Source: Staphylococcus lugdunensis
GTDB lineage: Bacteria > Bacillota > Bacilli > Staphylococcales > Staphylococcaceae
Direction: 5' to 3'
DNA length: 64,000 nt
Assembly: GCF_002901705.1 (NCBI RefSeq)
Contig: NZ_PPPV01000012.1
Span: forward strand, 938,782-1,002,781
Part shown: piece after piece, positions 46,615 to 56,427 of the stretch
Layout of the letters: each line of letters begins with the position of its first letter
Position numbering within the stretch: the stretch's first letter is position 1
The notes under the pieces: generated by a model
Told to the model about the DNA's origin: nothing
Seen by the model: the letters and a program-made list of their open reading frames with translations, nothing else
The model's database searches: none
Translations under genes and position numbers: made by a program

Positions 46615-46660
46615 TTGCGCCTCACTGCATCATAATATGCTGTGTGGCGTGCTTTTTGTT
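46615..46660 (+). terminator. Terminator after doxX
   Basis: GCGCCTCACTGCAT pairs imperfectly with ATATGCTGTGTGGCGTGC and is followed by TTTTTG. Confidence 0.7.
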
Positions 46661-46702
46661 TTAACTTCTTTACTATTTTTATATAACACTATTCTGCTTA
46701 CT

Positions 46703-47122
46703 TTATACATAAAAAGTCATATGTTGTTTGTCATCTTTATAATAAGCTAGACGATCTTGTAACGTGCCAGTATGAAGTTCTAATTTATGACCATCTGGAT
46801 CTGTAAAGTAAATTGATTTTTTATCTTTAAGATGTCTTAGTCGTCCATTTAAAATAGGTACTTCATGCTTTTCAAGCCAATCATACCAAGCATCAAAATC
46901 TTTATTTTCAATAGAAAAGGCAATATGTGTATAGGAATATTGAATCTCGTTTCTTGGTATATTTTGTTCTTCATTCAAAGCAATCCACAATCCTCCAATA
47001 TTAAAATAAGCTGTAGTTCGTCCTTGTACTAATAAATCACCTTGAAGAATACGTTCATAAAAGTCTATAGATGTCGCTAAATCAGCTACAGAAAAACAAA
47101 TATGGTTAATGGCTTGTATCAT
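46703..47122 (-). CDS. fosB: FosB, bacillithiol S-transferase (fosfomycin resistance)
   Basis: A 139-residue metalloenzyme of the VOC fold. The ligands His7 (INHICFSV), His66 (YSYTHIAFS) and Glu115 (GHKLELHTG) match FosB. The end [13 protein letters not shown] is also like FosB. The family adds bacillithiol or cysteine to the fosfomycin ring. I recall the S. aureus chromosomal gene at another location, so this may be a regional gain. Confidence 0.9.
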   Translation of the reverse strand: MIQAINHICFSVADLATSIDFYERILQGDLLVQGRTTAYFNIGGLWIALNEEQNIPRNEIQYSYTHIAFSIENKDFDAWYDWLEKHEVPILNGRLRHLKDKKSIYFTDPDGHKLELHTGTLQDRLAYYKDDKQHMTFYV

Positions 47123-47394
47123 TATATCTCTCCTTTATTTTTTCTATATTAATCTGTCATAAGCGTCTTAGAGCTACCGATAAAATAAAGTCATATGTTT
47201 CTTGCTCTGAATACATACGATTTTCTCCTTTGTATAGCTCATTCCTTAATTAAAGACACATTTTATTACTTTCATTCCCTATTTTATTGGGATAAGTATG
47301 TCACCACTATTTCAAAATTTTCAACTAGCTTAGTTTTGTTCTTTTATATAAAATTTCACCCTTAACATTAAAATATAACGCTAAGGGTGATGCG

Positions 47395-47545
47395 TCTGAG
47401 ACATCATAACGTTTTAGGCTATGAACGATATATTGGCAATAGTTGACTGGATTAAAAATACGTTTATACCAAGCTTTTTCAATCCTAGTCAACCTTGGCG
47501 AGGCGGGACTACGAATTCATAATGAATGCTGTCCCGCTCCCAATA
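47395..47545. repeat. Dispersed ~150-bp repeat, copy 4 (reverse)
   Basis: It reads as the complement of the other copies: AGGCTATGAACGATATATTG, GTTGACTGGATTAAAAATAC, CAATCCTAGTCAACC and GGCGGGACTACGAATTCATA in order. The GGGAC/GTCCC hairpin is at its right end. Confidence 0.8.
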
Positions 47546-47549
47546 CACA

Positions 47550-47957
47550 TTAATGGCCTTTATGTTTTTCTTTTGCTTTAATTCTTTTGACTCTTCTTTT
47601 ATAGGCTTTTTCAGCTTCTTTATCTGCTTTGTAACGTTGTTTACGGCGCTTTTTCTTCCGTTGTTGTTCTTCTTTTAATGCCATTTGTGCTTTTGTTAAA
47701 TCTTTAGGCTGTTTTTGTTCTTTAGCCACACGACGTTGTAATCGTTTAGGATTAAGGTGTTTCTTTGGCGGTTTGCTATTTATTTCAACCTCCGCATTAT
47801 CTAAACAAGCTAATAAATGATTGGTAATAAATTGCAATACTACTTCGTCATCTGGCTCTACACCGAACGTGTATTTTACAAATTTCACCTTTTGACCTTT
47901 ACGGTATTCAACCAAACCTATAAAAAACTGACCATCATGTAATATAGATAGCTCCAT
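47550..47957 (-). CDS. yjdF: YjdF-family (DUF2992) protein
   Basis: A 135-residue protein. The first 60 residues (ILHDGQFFIGLVEYRKGQ, KVKFVKYTFGVEPDDEV) form the YjdF domain. The C-terminal half is a highly basic helix (KRLQRRVAKEQKQ, KKKRRKQRYKADKEAEK) that could bind nucleic acid. The gene lies behind the structured leader typical for yjdF (47962-48082), which senses azaaromatic compounds. Its role is thought to be in handling such toxic compounds, but the mechanism is unknown. Confidence 0.88.
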   Translation of the reverse strand: MELSILHDGQFFIGLVEYRKGQKVKFVKYTFGVEPDDEVVLQFITNHLLACLDNAEVEINSKPPKKHLNPKRLQRRVAKEQKQPKDLTKAQMALKEEQQRKKKRRKQRYKADKEAEKAYKRRVKRIKAKEKHKGH

Positions 47958-47961
47958 GCTA

Positions 47962-48082
47962 CCCCTCCTCTAATTTTTAGCAATTAGAAATGATGGACGA
48001 CCTGAGGAGGAAGGTTACTGACAAAGCTAAACTTTGCATTGGGACTACCAACCCAATTGTGTTTTTACATTTCTGGTTACAA
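47962..48082 (-). ncRNA. yjdF (azaaromatic-sensing) riboswitch
   Basis: On the minus strand the leader has AGAAATG paired to CATTTCT as the outer stem, ATTGGG...CCCAAT and CAAAG...CTTTG inner hairpins, and the CTCCTCAGGTCGTCC segment. The last hairpin (CTAATT...AATTAG) abuts the AGGAGGGG ribosome site of yjdF. Position and fold match the yjdF motif, which binds many azaaromatics and frees the ribosome site. Confidence 0.85.
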
Positions 48083-48228
48083 TATAACGTAACTTAGGGT
48101 GTTAATAAAGAGCAGAATAATGATTCATGCATCACTTAATCCAAAATATCGCTTTATATTGCTTAAACATTTTACTATACTTATAATGTATTATTGTCAA
48201 AAAACGAAACTTCTTAGGAGTGAAACAT

Positions 48229-48792
48229 GTGAATATTATTGTCTATTGTGGTGCGAGTGAAGGCCACAACGGTATTTATAAAGAAGGCGCAATTCAGCTA
48301 GGTCAATGGATTGCTGAACAAAACCATACGCTTATCTTTGGCGGTGGCAATGCAGGTTTAATGGGAGCGATTGCAAATAGCGTCATACAACATGGTGGTA
48401 AAACAATTGGTGTCATGCCCACATTTCTGCAACAAAGAGAATTAGCCCATAATGGCTTAGATGAATTAATCATTGTTAATTCAATGTCTGAACGTAAAGA
48501 AAAAATCTTATCTCTTGGTGATGTATGCATTGCACTTCCTGGAGGTCCGGGAACACTTGAAGAGATTTCCGAAGTTGTGTCATGGTCAAGAATTGGACAA
48601 AACCAAAACCCTTGTATTTTTTATAACATTAATAATTACTACGACCATATTCAACACTTTTACAATCATATGGTTACTGAAGGCTTCTTGAGTCAAACAG
48701 ATCGCCAACATATGCTATTCTCAGATAATATTAATGAAATGGAACAATTTATTCAAAGTTATCAAGCGCCAGAAATCAGAACTTATAAATGA
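48229..48792 (+). CDS. LOG-family nucleotide phosphoribohydrolase
   Basis: A 187-residue enzyme of the LOG/TIGR00730 family (nucleoside-5'-monophosphate phosphoribohydrolase). GGGNAGLMG is the nucleotide-binding loop and PGGPGTLEE the catalytic motif. The GTG at 48229 lies 8 bases after AGGAG; an earlier GTG overlaps the site. In bacteria it probably cleaves AMP-like or damaged nucleotides. Confidence 0.92.
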   Translation: MNIIVYCGASEGHNGIYKEGAIQLGQWIAEQNHTLIFGGGNAGLMGAIANSVIQHGGKTIGVMPTFLQQRELAHNGLDELIIVNSMSERKEKILSLGDVCIALPGGPGTLEEISEVVSWSRIGQNQNPCIFYNINNYYDHIQHFYNHMVTEGFLSQTDRQHMLFSDNINEMEQFIQSYQAPEIRTYK

Positions 48793-48802
48793 AATAATTA
48801 AG

Positions 48803-48844
48803 CCGTATGAAAATCAAGATACCTTGAAATATCATACGGCTATT
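48803..48844. terminator. Bidirectional terminator
   Basis: AGCCGTATGA and TCATACGGCT form a 10-bp stem with an AT-rich tail on each side. Confidence 0.85.
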
Positions 48845-48938
48845 ATCATCTTAGTGGTGTTGAAATGAATTCTATTTATTTGTGCTAGGACCACCATAGC
48901 TTTTGCTATTTCTAAATCACTTCGTACTTTTATTAATG

Positions 48939-49595
48939 CTATGATTCACGAAATAACTGTGGATATTTATGCTTTAGCTGCTTCAAAAGTTGTTTCATTG
49001 TGGCATTGTTTACTTCTTTAAATTGTATATTCGGACTAAGATTGGGATCTTTGTCATTATGATCTTTCGGCGCAAAGCCACTAGATAACCTCGTATCATC
49101 TTGTTTCTGAAATTGATATTTATATACTTTACCATTATCTGTGATTAAATATTTGGTTATGGGATATGACATATCTGCAACATTTGCATAACCCTCTACA
49201 TTAGATAAGTTTTGGGCACGAGAATCTATTCCAGTTTGCTTATGTGCTGATTTATACGTTACAAACCCTGCAAGCGTATGGAGTTTAAATGCCTTGGGTC
49301 CGGGTTTGTTTTGATTACTCACTTGTAGCTGACCATCTGCGGTTAAGGCGTACCAATCACCAGTCGATATCTCTCCACTACCAAAATAGCAATTGGTAAC
49401 GGCCCGCTTATGCTGTTCACCTTGTTTATTCGCCCACTTAAGCACATCCTTTTTTAACTGTTGTCGCTCTTTATCATGATGCTCAACATGTGGTGTGCCA
49501 GAAGCTTCTGTTTGCTTATCGCCATGACTATCACATGCCGTCAATACCATGCAAACTGTTAGTAATACTGCCATGTATCTTTTGCCTGTCATCAA
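48939..49595 (-). CDS. Uncharacterised lipoprotein
   Basis: A 218-residue lipoprotein with lipobox LTAC and a His/Asp/Gln-rich linker. A globular part follows with VTNCYFGSGEISTGDWYAL and FKLHTLAGFVTYKSAHKQTG, and ends KHKYPQLFRES. The start is TTG 49595 or ATG 49592; GGAG is 9 and 12 bases away. I do not recognise the domain. It sits next to the secreted phosphatase gene. Confidence 0.75.
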   Translation of the reverse strand: MMTGKRYMAVLLTVCMVLTACDSHGDKQTEASGTPHVEHHDKERQQLKKDVLKWANKQGEQHKRAVTNCYFGSGEISTGDWYALTADGQLQVSNQNKPGPKAFKLHTLAGFVTYKSAHKQTGIDSRAQNLSNVEGYANVADMSYPITKYLITDNGKVYKYQFQKQDDTRLSSGFAPKDHNDKDPNLSPNIQFKEVNNATMKQLLKQLKHKYPQLFRES

Positions 49596-49686
49596 AGTTT
49601 AACACTCCATTCTTGCTAACCCTGTTAAAAATACAGTCACATCGTCCATTATCTCAACTTATGATTTAGTTCATAAGAATAGCTGT

Positions 49687-51489
49687 TTATCGTTTATTTT
49701 TATCTTTCTTAATTCCAAACTCATCTATTAATTTAATATCTCTTGGTTCACCTTTACTAATATCACCGTATAATTGATATATTTTAACTTTTAACTTATT
49801 GCCTGAAACTTCATACACTGAAAAGTTTTGTGCTGAAGAATCTCTATTGTTTGCATGTTTATTTTTAAATGCAGATGTCTTTTGTGGTTGCTTTCCTACA
49901 GCAAACAAACTGTTATAATGATCCAGTTGACGTTGCGTTAATCCTTTAAGTTCTGGTCTTACTTTTTTGATGTGTTTTAATGAACGATCATAAATATCGT
50001 CATAGGCCTTTGTACCACCTGTATTTGGTAAGACGTACACTGATCCTTTAGGATTGTCATAATATTCAACATGATCATCGCCTAATATTTGCTTGGCATC
50101 TTCTTTTCTAGCATTAACAAAACTGTTTTTAGTTGAGGTATGTCTAAGTGAATGCGTGCGTGCAAGCACGTGATCATGACCTTGCAATACCAAATCAACG
50201 TCTAAATCGTCAATTTCTTTTGTCAGTTCGTTGCGAACTTTTTGAATGTCTTCATCTGATAAAGCGTGATAAGATTTAGAATACATTGGTTTATGCAAGT
50301 TTAAAATAATCCAATTAGCACCTTTTTTGCGGGCTTGTTTAATATCATTTTTAATCCATGCCATTTGTTGTTTACCAATTGCTTTTTCATCTGGATTATC
50401 TTTTGACTTCTTATTGTCATTTGTATTTGCTACAACCATATGTGCACCATTATAGTCAAATGAATAATAAGAACCACCATTAACTGCATTATTTGCTTTT
50501 GGCACATTGACGTGTTGATTAAATTGTCCTAATAGTTTTGGATCATCTTCATTAAACGCATGTTCATCATGATTCCCAGCTGTAGCAGCTACAGGTAAAG
50601 ACATAAATGATGGTCTTGATTGATTATATAAATCTGCCCACTCATCTTCAATTTCGCTTGTCTCTACGAAGTCCCCCGTATGCAATGCAAAATTAGGATT
50701 GCCTGCCGTTTGAATTGCTTGATTTAATGTGTCAGCTCCAAATTGTGCCTCATTTCTAACATGTTCATTCCAAAACGCATTTTGTGTGTCTGTGTATTGA
50801 ACAAACTTAAAGGCATCCCCTTTGTTACCTGATGTTTGAAATTGTCCAACAGTACTTTGACCACCTTGCAAACTGCCCACTTTATAGTAATATTTTGTAT
50901 TTGGTTTTAAGCCCGTTGCTTTTGCTTTATATGTATATTCTGTTTGTGATGTTAACGTAGCTTCACCATGTTCATTACCACTTGTCCATTCTGGGCCATG
51001 TGCGTTTGCATCAGTATAATACCCGTTTACTTTTTCCTTGCCATTTTTATCTTTGATTACGTTGCCTTCATCATCTTTTTGTACATCTTTAAAAATAAAA
51101 TGACCACTATCATCACGCTCAAGATATTTTGAGTTCACCTTCTTAGGTTTAGCATTAAATATTTGTGCATCATCAAAACGTCCAGATTCAGAAACCCAAA
51201 CTTTAGCATCTTTGAACCGATCCGTTGTATACCAACTAAAGCCCATTTCTTTCTGAGTATTGCCATTAAAATTTGTCATAATTCGGTTCGGACTGTTTTT
51301 TGTAGGTATTGGTGCAACATGTGGTTTAGTCTGTGTCACTTTAATTTCATTTTGATTTGTAGCTTGATCAGGACCTTGTCCCGCACCACTTGCTTCAGCA
51401 TTTCCTGGACAATACATAGTCATACTTAAGACCATAACCATACTAGCCATACCACTTATCCATTTTGATTTTTTTGTTTGCAAATACAA
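49687..51489 (-). CDS. Secreted purple-acid-phosphatase-like metallophosphoesterase
   Basis: A 600-residue secreted protein. It has a signal peptide (about 1-33), a fibronectin-like N-terminal domain with YTYKAKATGLKPNTKYYYKV, and a calcineurin-type domain with the metal motifs YTDTQ, LHTGDFVE, AGNHDEHAF, LNLHKPMYS and QGHDHVLAR in order. This layout is that of purple acid phosphatases. It would release phosphate outside the cell. TTG at 51489 is the start, 8 bases after GGGAGG. Confidence 0.88.
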   Translation of the reverse strand: MYLQTKKSKWISGMASMVMVLSMTMYCPGNAEASGAGQGPDQATNQNEIKVTQTKPHVAPIPTKNSPNRIMTNFNGNTQKEMGFSWYTTDRFKDAKVWVSESGRFDDAQIFNAKPKKVNSKYLERDDSGHFIFKDVQKDDEGNVIKDKNGKEKVNGYYTDANAHGPEWTSGNEHGEATLTSQTEYTYKAKATGLKPNTKYYYKVGSLQGGQSTVGQFQTSGNKGDAFKFVQYTDTQNAFWNEHVRNEAQFGADTLNQAIQTAGNPNFALHTGDFVETSEIEDEWADLYNQSRPSFMSLPVAATAGNHDEHAFNEDDPKLLGQFNQHVNVPKANNAVNGGSYYSFDYNGAHMVVANTNDNKKSKDNPDEKAIGKQQMAWIKNDIKQARKKGANWIILNLHKPMYSKSYHALSDEDIQKVRNELTKEIDDLDVDLVLQGHDHVLARTHSLRHTSTKNSFVNARKEDAKQILGDDHVEYYDNPKGSVYVLPNTGGTKAYDDIYDRSLKHIKKVRPELKGLTQRQLDHYNSLFAVGKQPQKTSAFKNKHANNRDSSAQNFSVYEVSGNKLKVKIYQLYGDISKGEPRDIKLIDEFGIKKDKNKR

Positions 51490-51710
51490 CTGTAATTCCT
51501 CCCTAAATTAAATTGAATAACATCGCCTTACATATTTAAGATATCAAGACGACTTTAAAAGAATGTAAACCTAGTATGATTATTATATTAAAAAATTAAT
51601 TAAATTATATACTATTAATATGCTGAATAATCTAATAAATATTAATTATTGTTAGGCCTTTCAGCTATTAATAAAGTATTAGCTGTTTTATGGATACAGT
51701 TCATAATAAA

Positions 51711-51862
51711 AAGGAGCGAGACAGCATTCATAATGAATTCGTAGTCCCGCTCCGGCAAGGTTGACTACGATTGGAAAAAGCTTGGTATCAGCGTATTTTC
51801 AATCCAGTCAACTACTGTCAATATTTAGTTCATAGCTTAAAACATAATGATGTTCTAGCTTA
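51711..51862. repeat. Dispersed ~150-bp repeat, copy 5
   Basis: A complete copy: GGAGCGAGACAGCATTCAT...GTAGTCCCGCTCC hairpin, GGCAAGGTTGACTACGATTG, AAGCTTGGTATCAGCGTATT, TTTTCAATCCAGTCAACTAC, and CATAATGATGTTCTAG. It takes up much of the 400-base gap between the phosphatase and lipoprotein genes. Confidence 0.85.
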
Positions 51863-51887
51863 TTTATCAAATATAAATATTTTATTA

Positions 51888-52667
51888 TCATCTTTCGTCA
51901 TGTTCAGTTGGATTAAAATTAATACTATCAGTAAAATAAATATTTTCTTCCTTATTTTCGACAAAAGTAAATTCTATATCTTTATAACCGACAGATGAAC
52001 CCTTGAAATCGCCATCACCTTTCAACAATAACTTAGGTGCTTTATTGGTTGGAATGTGATATCTTTTTCTTAACTGTCGCACATTATCATCATCATTAGT
52101 TAATTGATATTTTGCTGAATAACTTGGCACATTGGGATTGTATGAAAAATCACCATCTCCGTAGTCATTGATATCTTTAAAATTGCCATATTGTACAAAA
52201 AATTTAAAGTTTTCTATTTCTTCTTTTAACTTTTTATCATTTATTGGTTTTGTTGGAATGATTTTGTTGTGCTCCATTTTTACTGGATATCTCTTTTCTT
52301 TACTCTGTGGTCTTCCTTTTTTGTCTTCACTTATTTCATCTATTTCAAAATATCCATTTGTTTTTCTAGTATTCCTATTTATATATAAAATCATACCTCT
52401 TGACTTCAAATTATCTCCTTTTGTTTGAATATTCATTTCAGAGCTAATAATCCACGTTCCTTTATCGTTTTTATCAAATTCTTGGTCTCGGAAGCCCTCT
52501 TTATCATAAAAGTCTTCAAGGTTTTTAGTCGGATAAATGCTTAACATTTTATTAAAACTACGTTTAATTTGAACTTCCCTATTATTATCTTTGTTGTTCA
52601 TGCCACACCCTCCAATAAAAAGCATTAAAATGAGCAAGCATATCAGCAACTTCTTTGAATGCAACAT
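51888..52667 (-). CDS. Staphylococcal tandem-type lipoprotein (Lpl/Csa, DUF576)
   Basis: A 259-residue lipoprotein with lipobox IGGC. The Lpl pattern is visible: [60 protein letters not shown], and [15 protein letters not shown]. Such proteins are usually in tandem clusters; here there is one gene with no sister copy. They are surface proteins of staphylococci linked to host cell entry and immune stimulation. Confidence 0.93.
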   Translation of the reverse strand: MLHSKKLLICLLILMLFIGGCGMNNKDNNREVQIKRSFNKMLSIYPTKNLEDFYDKEGFRDQEFDKNDKGTWIISSEMNIQTKGDNLKSRGMILYINRNTRKTNGYFEIDEISEDKKGRPQSKEKRYPVKMEHNKIIPTKPINDKKLKEEIENFKFFVQYGNFKDINDYGDGDFSYNPNVPSYSAKYQLTNDDDNVRQLRKRYHIPTNKAPKLLLKGDGDFKGSSVGYKDIEFTFVENKEENIYFTDSINFNPTEHDER

Positions 52668-52816
52668 GTCTTCACATCCCTTATACTTCCATCGATGTAT
52701 ATTATATTTATTTTTTTATTTTATATTATCAAAATATAGAGATGCGGACAACTAAATATTTATATTATAAAATAAGAAGACGTCACTGACATCTTTTTTT
52801 AATTTATAAAGAAAAT

Positions 52817-52856
52817 TAAAAAAAGAGCTACAACACATGAGTGCTGTAACTCTTAA
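52817..52856 (-). terminator. Terminator after 52872-53057 gene
   Basis: AAGAGTTACAGCACTC folds back on its partner ATGTGTTGTAGCTCTT, with TTTTTTT following on the minus strand. Confidence 0.8.
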
Positions 52857-52871
52857 TCCAATATAAATATT

Positions 52872-53057
52872 TTATTGCTTTTTATTATCATCCAAAACAT
52901 CTTCATTAATAATTAGAAAGGCCAACACACCGAGAGGAATTCCTAGTACTGGTGTGGCAAAGATACTTGCGACAATAACATAAAAAATAAGTATACCAAT
53001 ATCTTTAGATGTCCACTTTTTATTTACTAAATAATCCCACATTTCTTTTATACTCAT
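52872..53057 (-). CDS. Small membrane protein
   Basis: A 61-residue protein. The N-terminus MSIKEMWDYLVNKKWTSKDI is amphipathic, then one long hydrophobic region (about 22-50) may cross the membrane twice. AGGTGG lies 7 bases before the ATG. I do not recognise the family. Confidence 0.65.
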   Translation of the reverse strand: MSIKEMWDYLVNKKWTSKDIGILIFYVIVASIFATPVLGIPLGVLAFLIINEDVLDDNKKQ

Positions 53058-53291
53058 TATAAGACCACCTATATTAAATTTACTGCTTATTTATGTATAG
53101 ACTATCATATAATTTCTATGATATAAATTAGATTCGTGCAAAATTCTTTCTTCACTATTTATCTGTTGATTCATGATAGTCAACCTGACATGTTATTAAC
53201 ATATCATAGGAAACAGTAGTAGTATTAAACTATTGTTTTTTAAACGACATATGCATCAGCTATTTAGAAAATAATAAAATATCGTGCCATA

Positions 53292-54245
53292 TTAGTCTTG
53301 AGAATCACCCTGATATTGCTTAAAGTAATCTTCATTCAAATGATTGAGTTCAATATTTTCAATTTGAAGTGTGACATGTTCTAAATGATATTTATTTTTA
53401 AGTAAATCTGAGACTTTATTAATGGTCGCATATGGAGATTTAATATATTTATCACTTAAAACCACATGTGCACTAAGAGAGCTTTGGTTCGTTGTGATGC
53501 TCCACAAATGAAATTCATGTACATCAATAACACCTTCAATACGTTTCATATGATCGATAATTTCGTCTGAACTATATCCTTCTGGAACGCGCTCCATAAG
53601 CACTTTCCACGCATTTTTTATAATCTTATAGCCACCATTAAATATGATAAGTGAAATAATGATACTAATGATTGGATCGATGATTTCCCAACCTGTAAAA
53701 TGAATTAATACTACAGCCACAATAACACCAAGAGAATTTAACAAATCCCCCATGAAGTGCCATAGCGCACTCTGAATATTGATATTGTCTTCTTTTTTTA
53801 AAGATCTAACTAAAATCAACGTTAAAATGATATTAACGAGAAGCCCAAGTGTAGCAATAACAACCATGACACCACTCTCGACTGGTTCTGGATGAATGAT
53901 ACGCATGACACCCTCATACATAATCCCTAAAGAAATAACAATTAAAGCCAGTCCATTAAGGAAAGCAACAATAATTTCAAGTCTTAAGAAACCATAAGTA
54001 TAATTTTTTGTGGGCGGTTTACTCGCAAAATAAATCGCAACCATAGATAACCCTAAAGCTAAGACATCACTCAGCATATGAAATGAATCCGAAAGTAACG
54101 CCAAAGAATTCGCATAGATACCACCCGCAAATTCAACAATCGTAAAGATGAGCGTTATAACTAATGATAACCATAATGTAAATTTAGAATGATTTTGAAA
54201 CTTTCTATGTTCAACATGATGAAAATATTTTGTATTATTTGCCAT
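53292..54245 (-). CDS. CDF-family divalent metal exporter
   Basis: A 317-residue cation diffusion facilitator. Six membrane helices carry the metal-binding HxxxD motifs LLSDSFHMLSD (helix 2) and HFMGDLLNSLG (helix 5). The cytoplasmic C-terminal domain starts about residue 205 with IIDPIISIIISL before it. Zinc or cobalt export in exchange for protons is typical. No ArsR-type regulator gene is next to it. Confidence 0.9.
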   Translation of the reverse strand: MANNTKYFHHVEHRKFQNHSKFTLWLSLVITLIFTIVEFAGGIYANSLALLSDSFHMLSDVLALGLSMVAIYFASKPPTKNYTYGFLRLEIIVAFLNGLALIVISLGIMYEGVMRIIHPEPVESGVMVVIATLGLLVNIILTLILVRSLKKEDNINIQSALWHFMGDLLNSLGVIVAVVLIHFTGWEIIDPIISIIISLIIFNGGYKIIKNAWKVLMERVPEGYSSDEIIDHMKRIEGVIDVHEFHLWSITTNQSSLSAHVVLSDKYIKSPYATINKVSDLLKNKYHLEHVTLQIENIELNHLNEDYFKQYQGDSQD

Positions 54246-54551
54246 TTTAAATAACCCCTATTTTACTAAATATCTTTCTTGTAAATACCCTATTTTTATT
54301 ATTACATGTTTGTAAAAAAATGTAACATGAATTAGTAATATTTTTATATTTAGTAAAATAGAAAAATATACGCATAAGCGTTCACATTTTCAAAGTTCTT
54401 TTATGCAAAAGAAACAGCATGTTCTGTTCTTAACTATGGAAAAGAAGTATTTAAGATATACGTGATATTTCAGTTGGCAATTTCATGAAATAATTATTTC
54501 AACATGACTGAATTTATATAAATACATCGAAAATATAACATATATCTATCT

Positions 54552-54671
54552 CTAATTATTCTTTTTTCTTTCATTATGCTTCTTAATCCCTAAAATCATC
54601 GATGGAATGGAAACGACACAGGCTAAACATAAATAAAAAACAATACTCATTAAGTATGATATAACCGGCAT
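54552..54671 (-). CDS. Possible small hydrophobic peptide
   Basis: A 39-codon frame reading MPVISYLMSIVFYLCLACVV, a membrane segment, then the basic tail KKHNERKKNN. An internal ATG at 54650 could also start it. The ribosome site is weak (AGAAG). The hydrophobic-then-basic layout is shared by small membrane peptides and type I toxins. The remainder of the 54246-55009 gap has no gene; TTACAT...ATGTAA inverted arms near 54300 could be an operator of the CDF gene. Confidence 0.45.
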   Translation of the reverse strand: MPVISYLMSIVFYLCLACVVSIPSMILGIKKHNERKKNN

Positions 54672-55009
54672 TTAGCTTCTATAAAATATGTAATTTACAT
54701 CTATAATATACTAAACATTTTGTAGTTTCTCAACGTCCTTAAGTACTCGTACTCTAAATCTATCGAATTATTTGAGCATTGCCATTAGAATTATTGAACT
54801 TGCGTCTTACAACATAAATTATCATTCAACGTTAAAATTATTTGTAAATCAGGCAATGGACATCTAGATAGCATAATATATGTTTATTCAATATTTTTTC
54901 TATACCATAATTTAATTAATTGTATACTGATGAATTTGTTAATAATACTTTATTTTTATACTAAAAAACTTATAATTTAATTAAAGTACTATAATTAAGG
55001 ATGATAAAT

Positions 55010-56239
55010 ATGAAACATTTACATAAAAACAAATCTTTTTTCAATCTACTTTTAGCAAGAATTTTAATTAATGCTGGAGATAGCCTTTATTATGTAGCAA
55101 CAACATGGACAGTTTTACAATGGACACATCATTCAGTATTAGTTGGATTAACAAATACATTATTAATGATTCCTATGTGTATTTCTTTTTTGTTTGGGCC
55201 TATAGTAGATGCTATTGCTTTAAGAAAGACGCTCATCATAACGCCTATTCTTCAATTTTTAATTTTATTAACTATAACTTTTTTGTATTTTATTGGCATC
55301 TTAAATGTTTATCTTTTAATTATTTTAGTGACACTCGCTATGTTTTGTACGCAAATAGGTTATCCAGCACAATCAAAAGCAATTCCTATTTTGGTAAGTA
55401 ATGATGCGTTAGTTAAAGCAAATTCTGCTATGAGTGTGGCTTATCAAGGTACAGATGTTATCATGAATGCTTTAAGTGGTATTATTGTTGCTACACTCTC
55501 TTTCATTCCATTATATTTTGGTAATTCGTTAATATTTTTAATCGCTGCTTTATTTTTTATGTTAATAAAATGGCCTGTAACACAAACAGAATCTATATAT
55601 AAAGGTAAATATTTAAATAATTTAAAAGAAGGCTTTCAAGAGGTATATCATTCTTTATTATTTTTAATAGCTGTATCAAGTTCCATTCTTAATTTTGGAT
55701 TAGGAATTCTTTATACTTGGGTCCCTTTAAAAGCAAATTATCTTGGTGGTTCATTTTATTTTGGCTTATTAATGAGCTTACTTTCATTAGGTTTAATTGT
55801 TGGTTCATTACTTGCGCCTTATATAAAGAATGTAAATATTGGTTATGGTAAAATCTTGATATTTTTATATTTATCCTCGGGTTTACTTTTAATATTTATT
55901 AACTATGTTCCTAATATTATTTTTATGATGTTATTTCCAATCTCATTTATCACTATTAGTATAGGTAACGTTTCTCTAGTATCAATCCAACAAAAGGTAA
56001 CTCCTGAAAAATTATTAGCACGCATTACTACTATAATAACTAGCATATCTGCAATGACTTTACCTTTAGGCAGCTTATCTAGTGGTGTATTAATTAAATA
56101 TTTAGGTCTTGATTATACGCTTGTTCTTACAGGTCTGATATTTATAATCGGCAGCCTTATATTTTACCTATCTAAACCATATAGATCACTGCCCCAAATA
56201 GAAAAAATTGAATATAAACATATTTTTAAAAATCATTAA
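55010..56239 (+). CDS. MFS-type exporter
   Basis: A 409-residue major-facilitator protein with about 12 membrane helices, of the macrolide-efflux (MFS_3) type. FNLLLARILINAGDSLYYVATTW is the first helix, and FLFGPIVDAIALRKT the loop after the second helix. The ATG at 55010 has AAGG 9 bases upstream; the ATG at 55001 is too close. The substrate is unknown. Confidence 0.85.
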   Translation: MKHLHKNKSFFNLLLARILINAGDSLYYVATTWTVLQWTHHSVLVGLTNTLLMIPMCISFLFGPIVDAIALRKTLIITPILQFLILLTITFLYFIGILNVYLLIILVTLAMFCTQIGYPAQSKAIPILVSNDALVKANSAMSVAYQGTDVIMNALSGIIVATLSFIPLYFGNSLIFLIAALFFMLIKWPVTQTESIYKGKYLNNLKEGFQEVYHSLLFLIAVSSSILNFGLGILYTWVPLKANYLGGSFYFGLLMSLLSLGLIVGSLLAPYIKNVNIGYGKILIFLYLSSGLLLIFINYVPNIIFMMLFPISFITISIGNVSLVSIQQKVTPEKLLARITTIITSISAMTLPLGSLSSGVLIKYLGLDYTLVLTGLIFIIGSLIFYLSKPYRSLPQIEKIEYKHIFKNH

Positions 56240-56427
56240 ATATGCTGTGAAAATTAGAATCTTAGTTCGTCGCCAATATCTATATTCTTTATAAAAAATC
56301 ATATTCACTTGGGTATTGCCAGTACTTTGTTTCTCAAAAAAAATATCTCATAATTCTGATTCAATAGCTGATTGTAAAAAACAGTTGCAAAACATATAAT
56401 GGTTGGTTTTAACAATATTAAATAATA

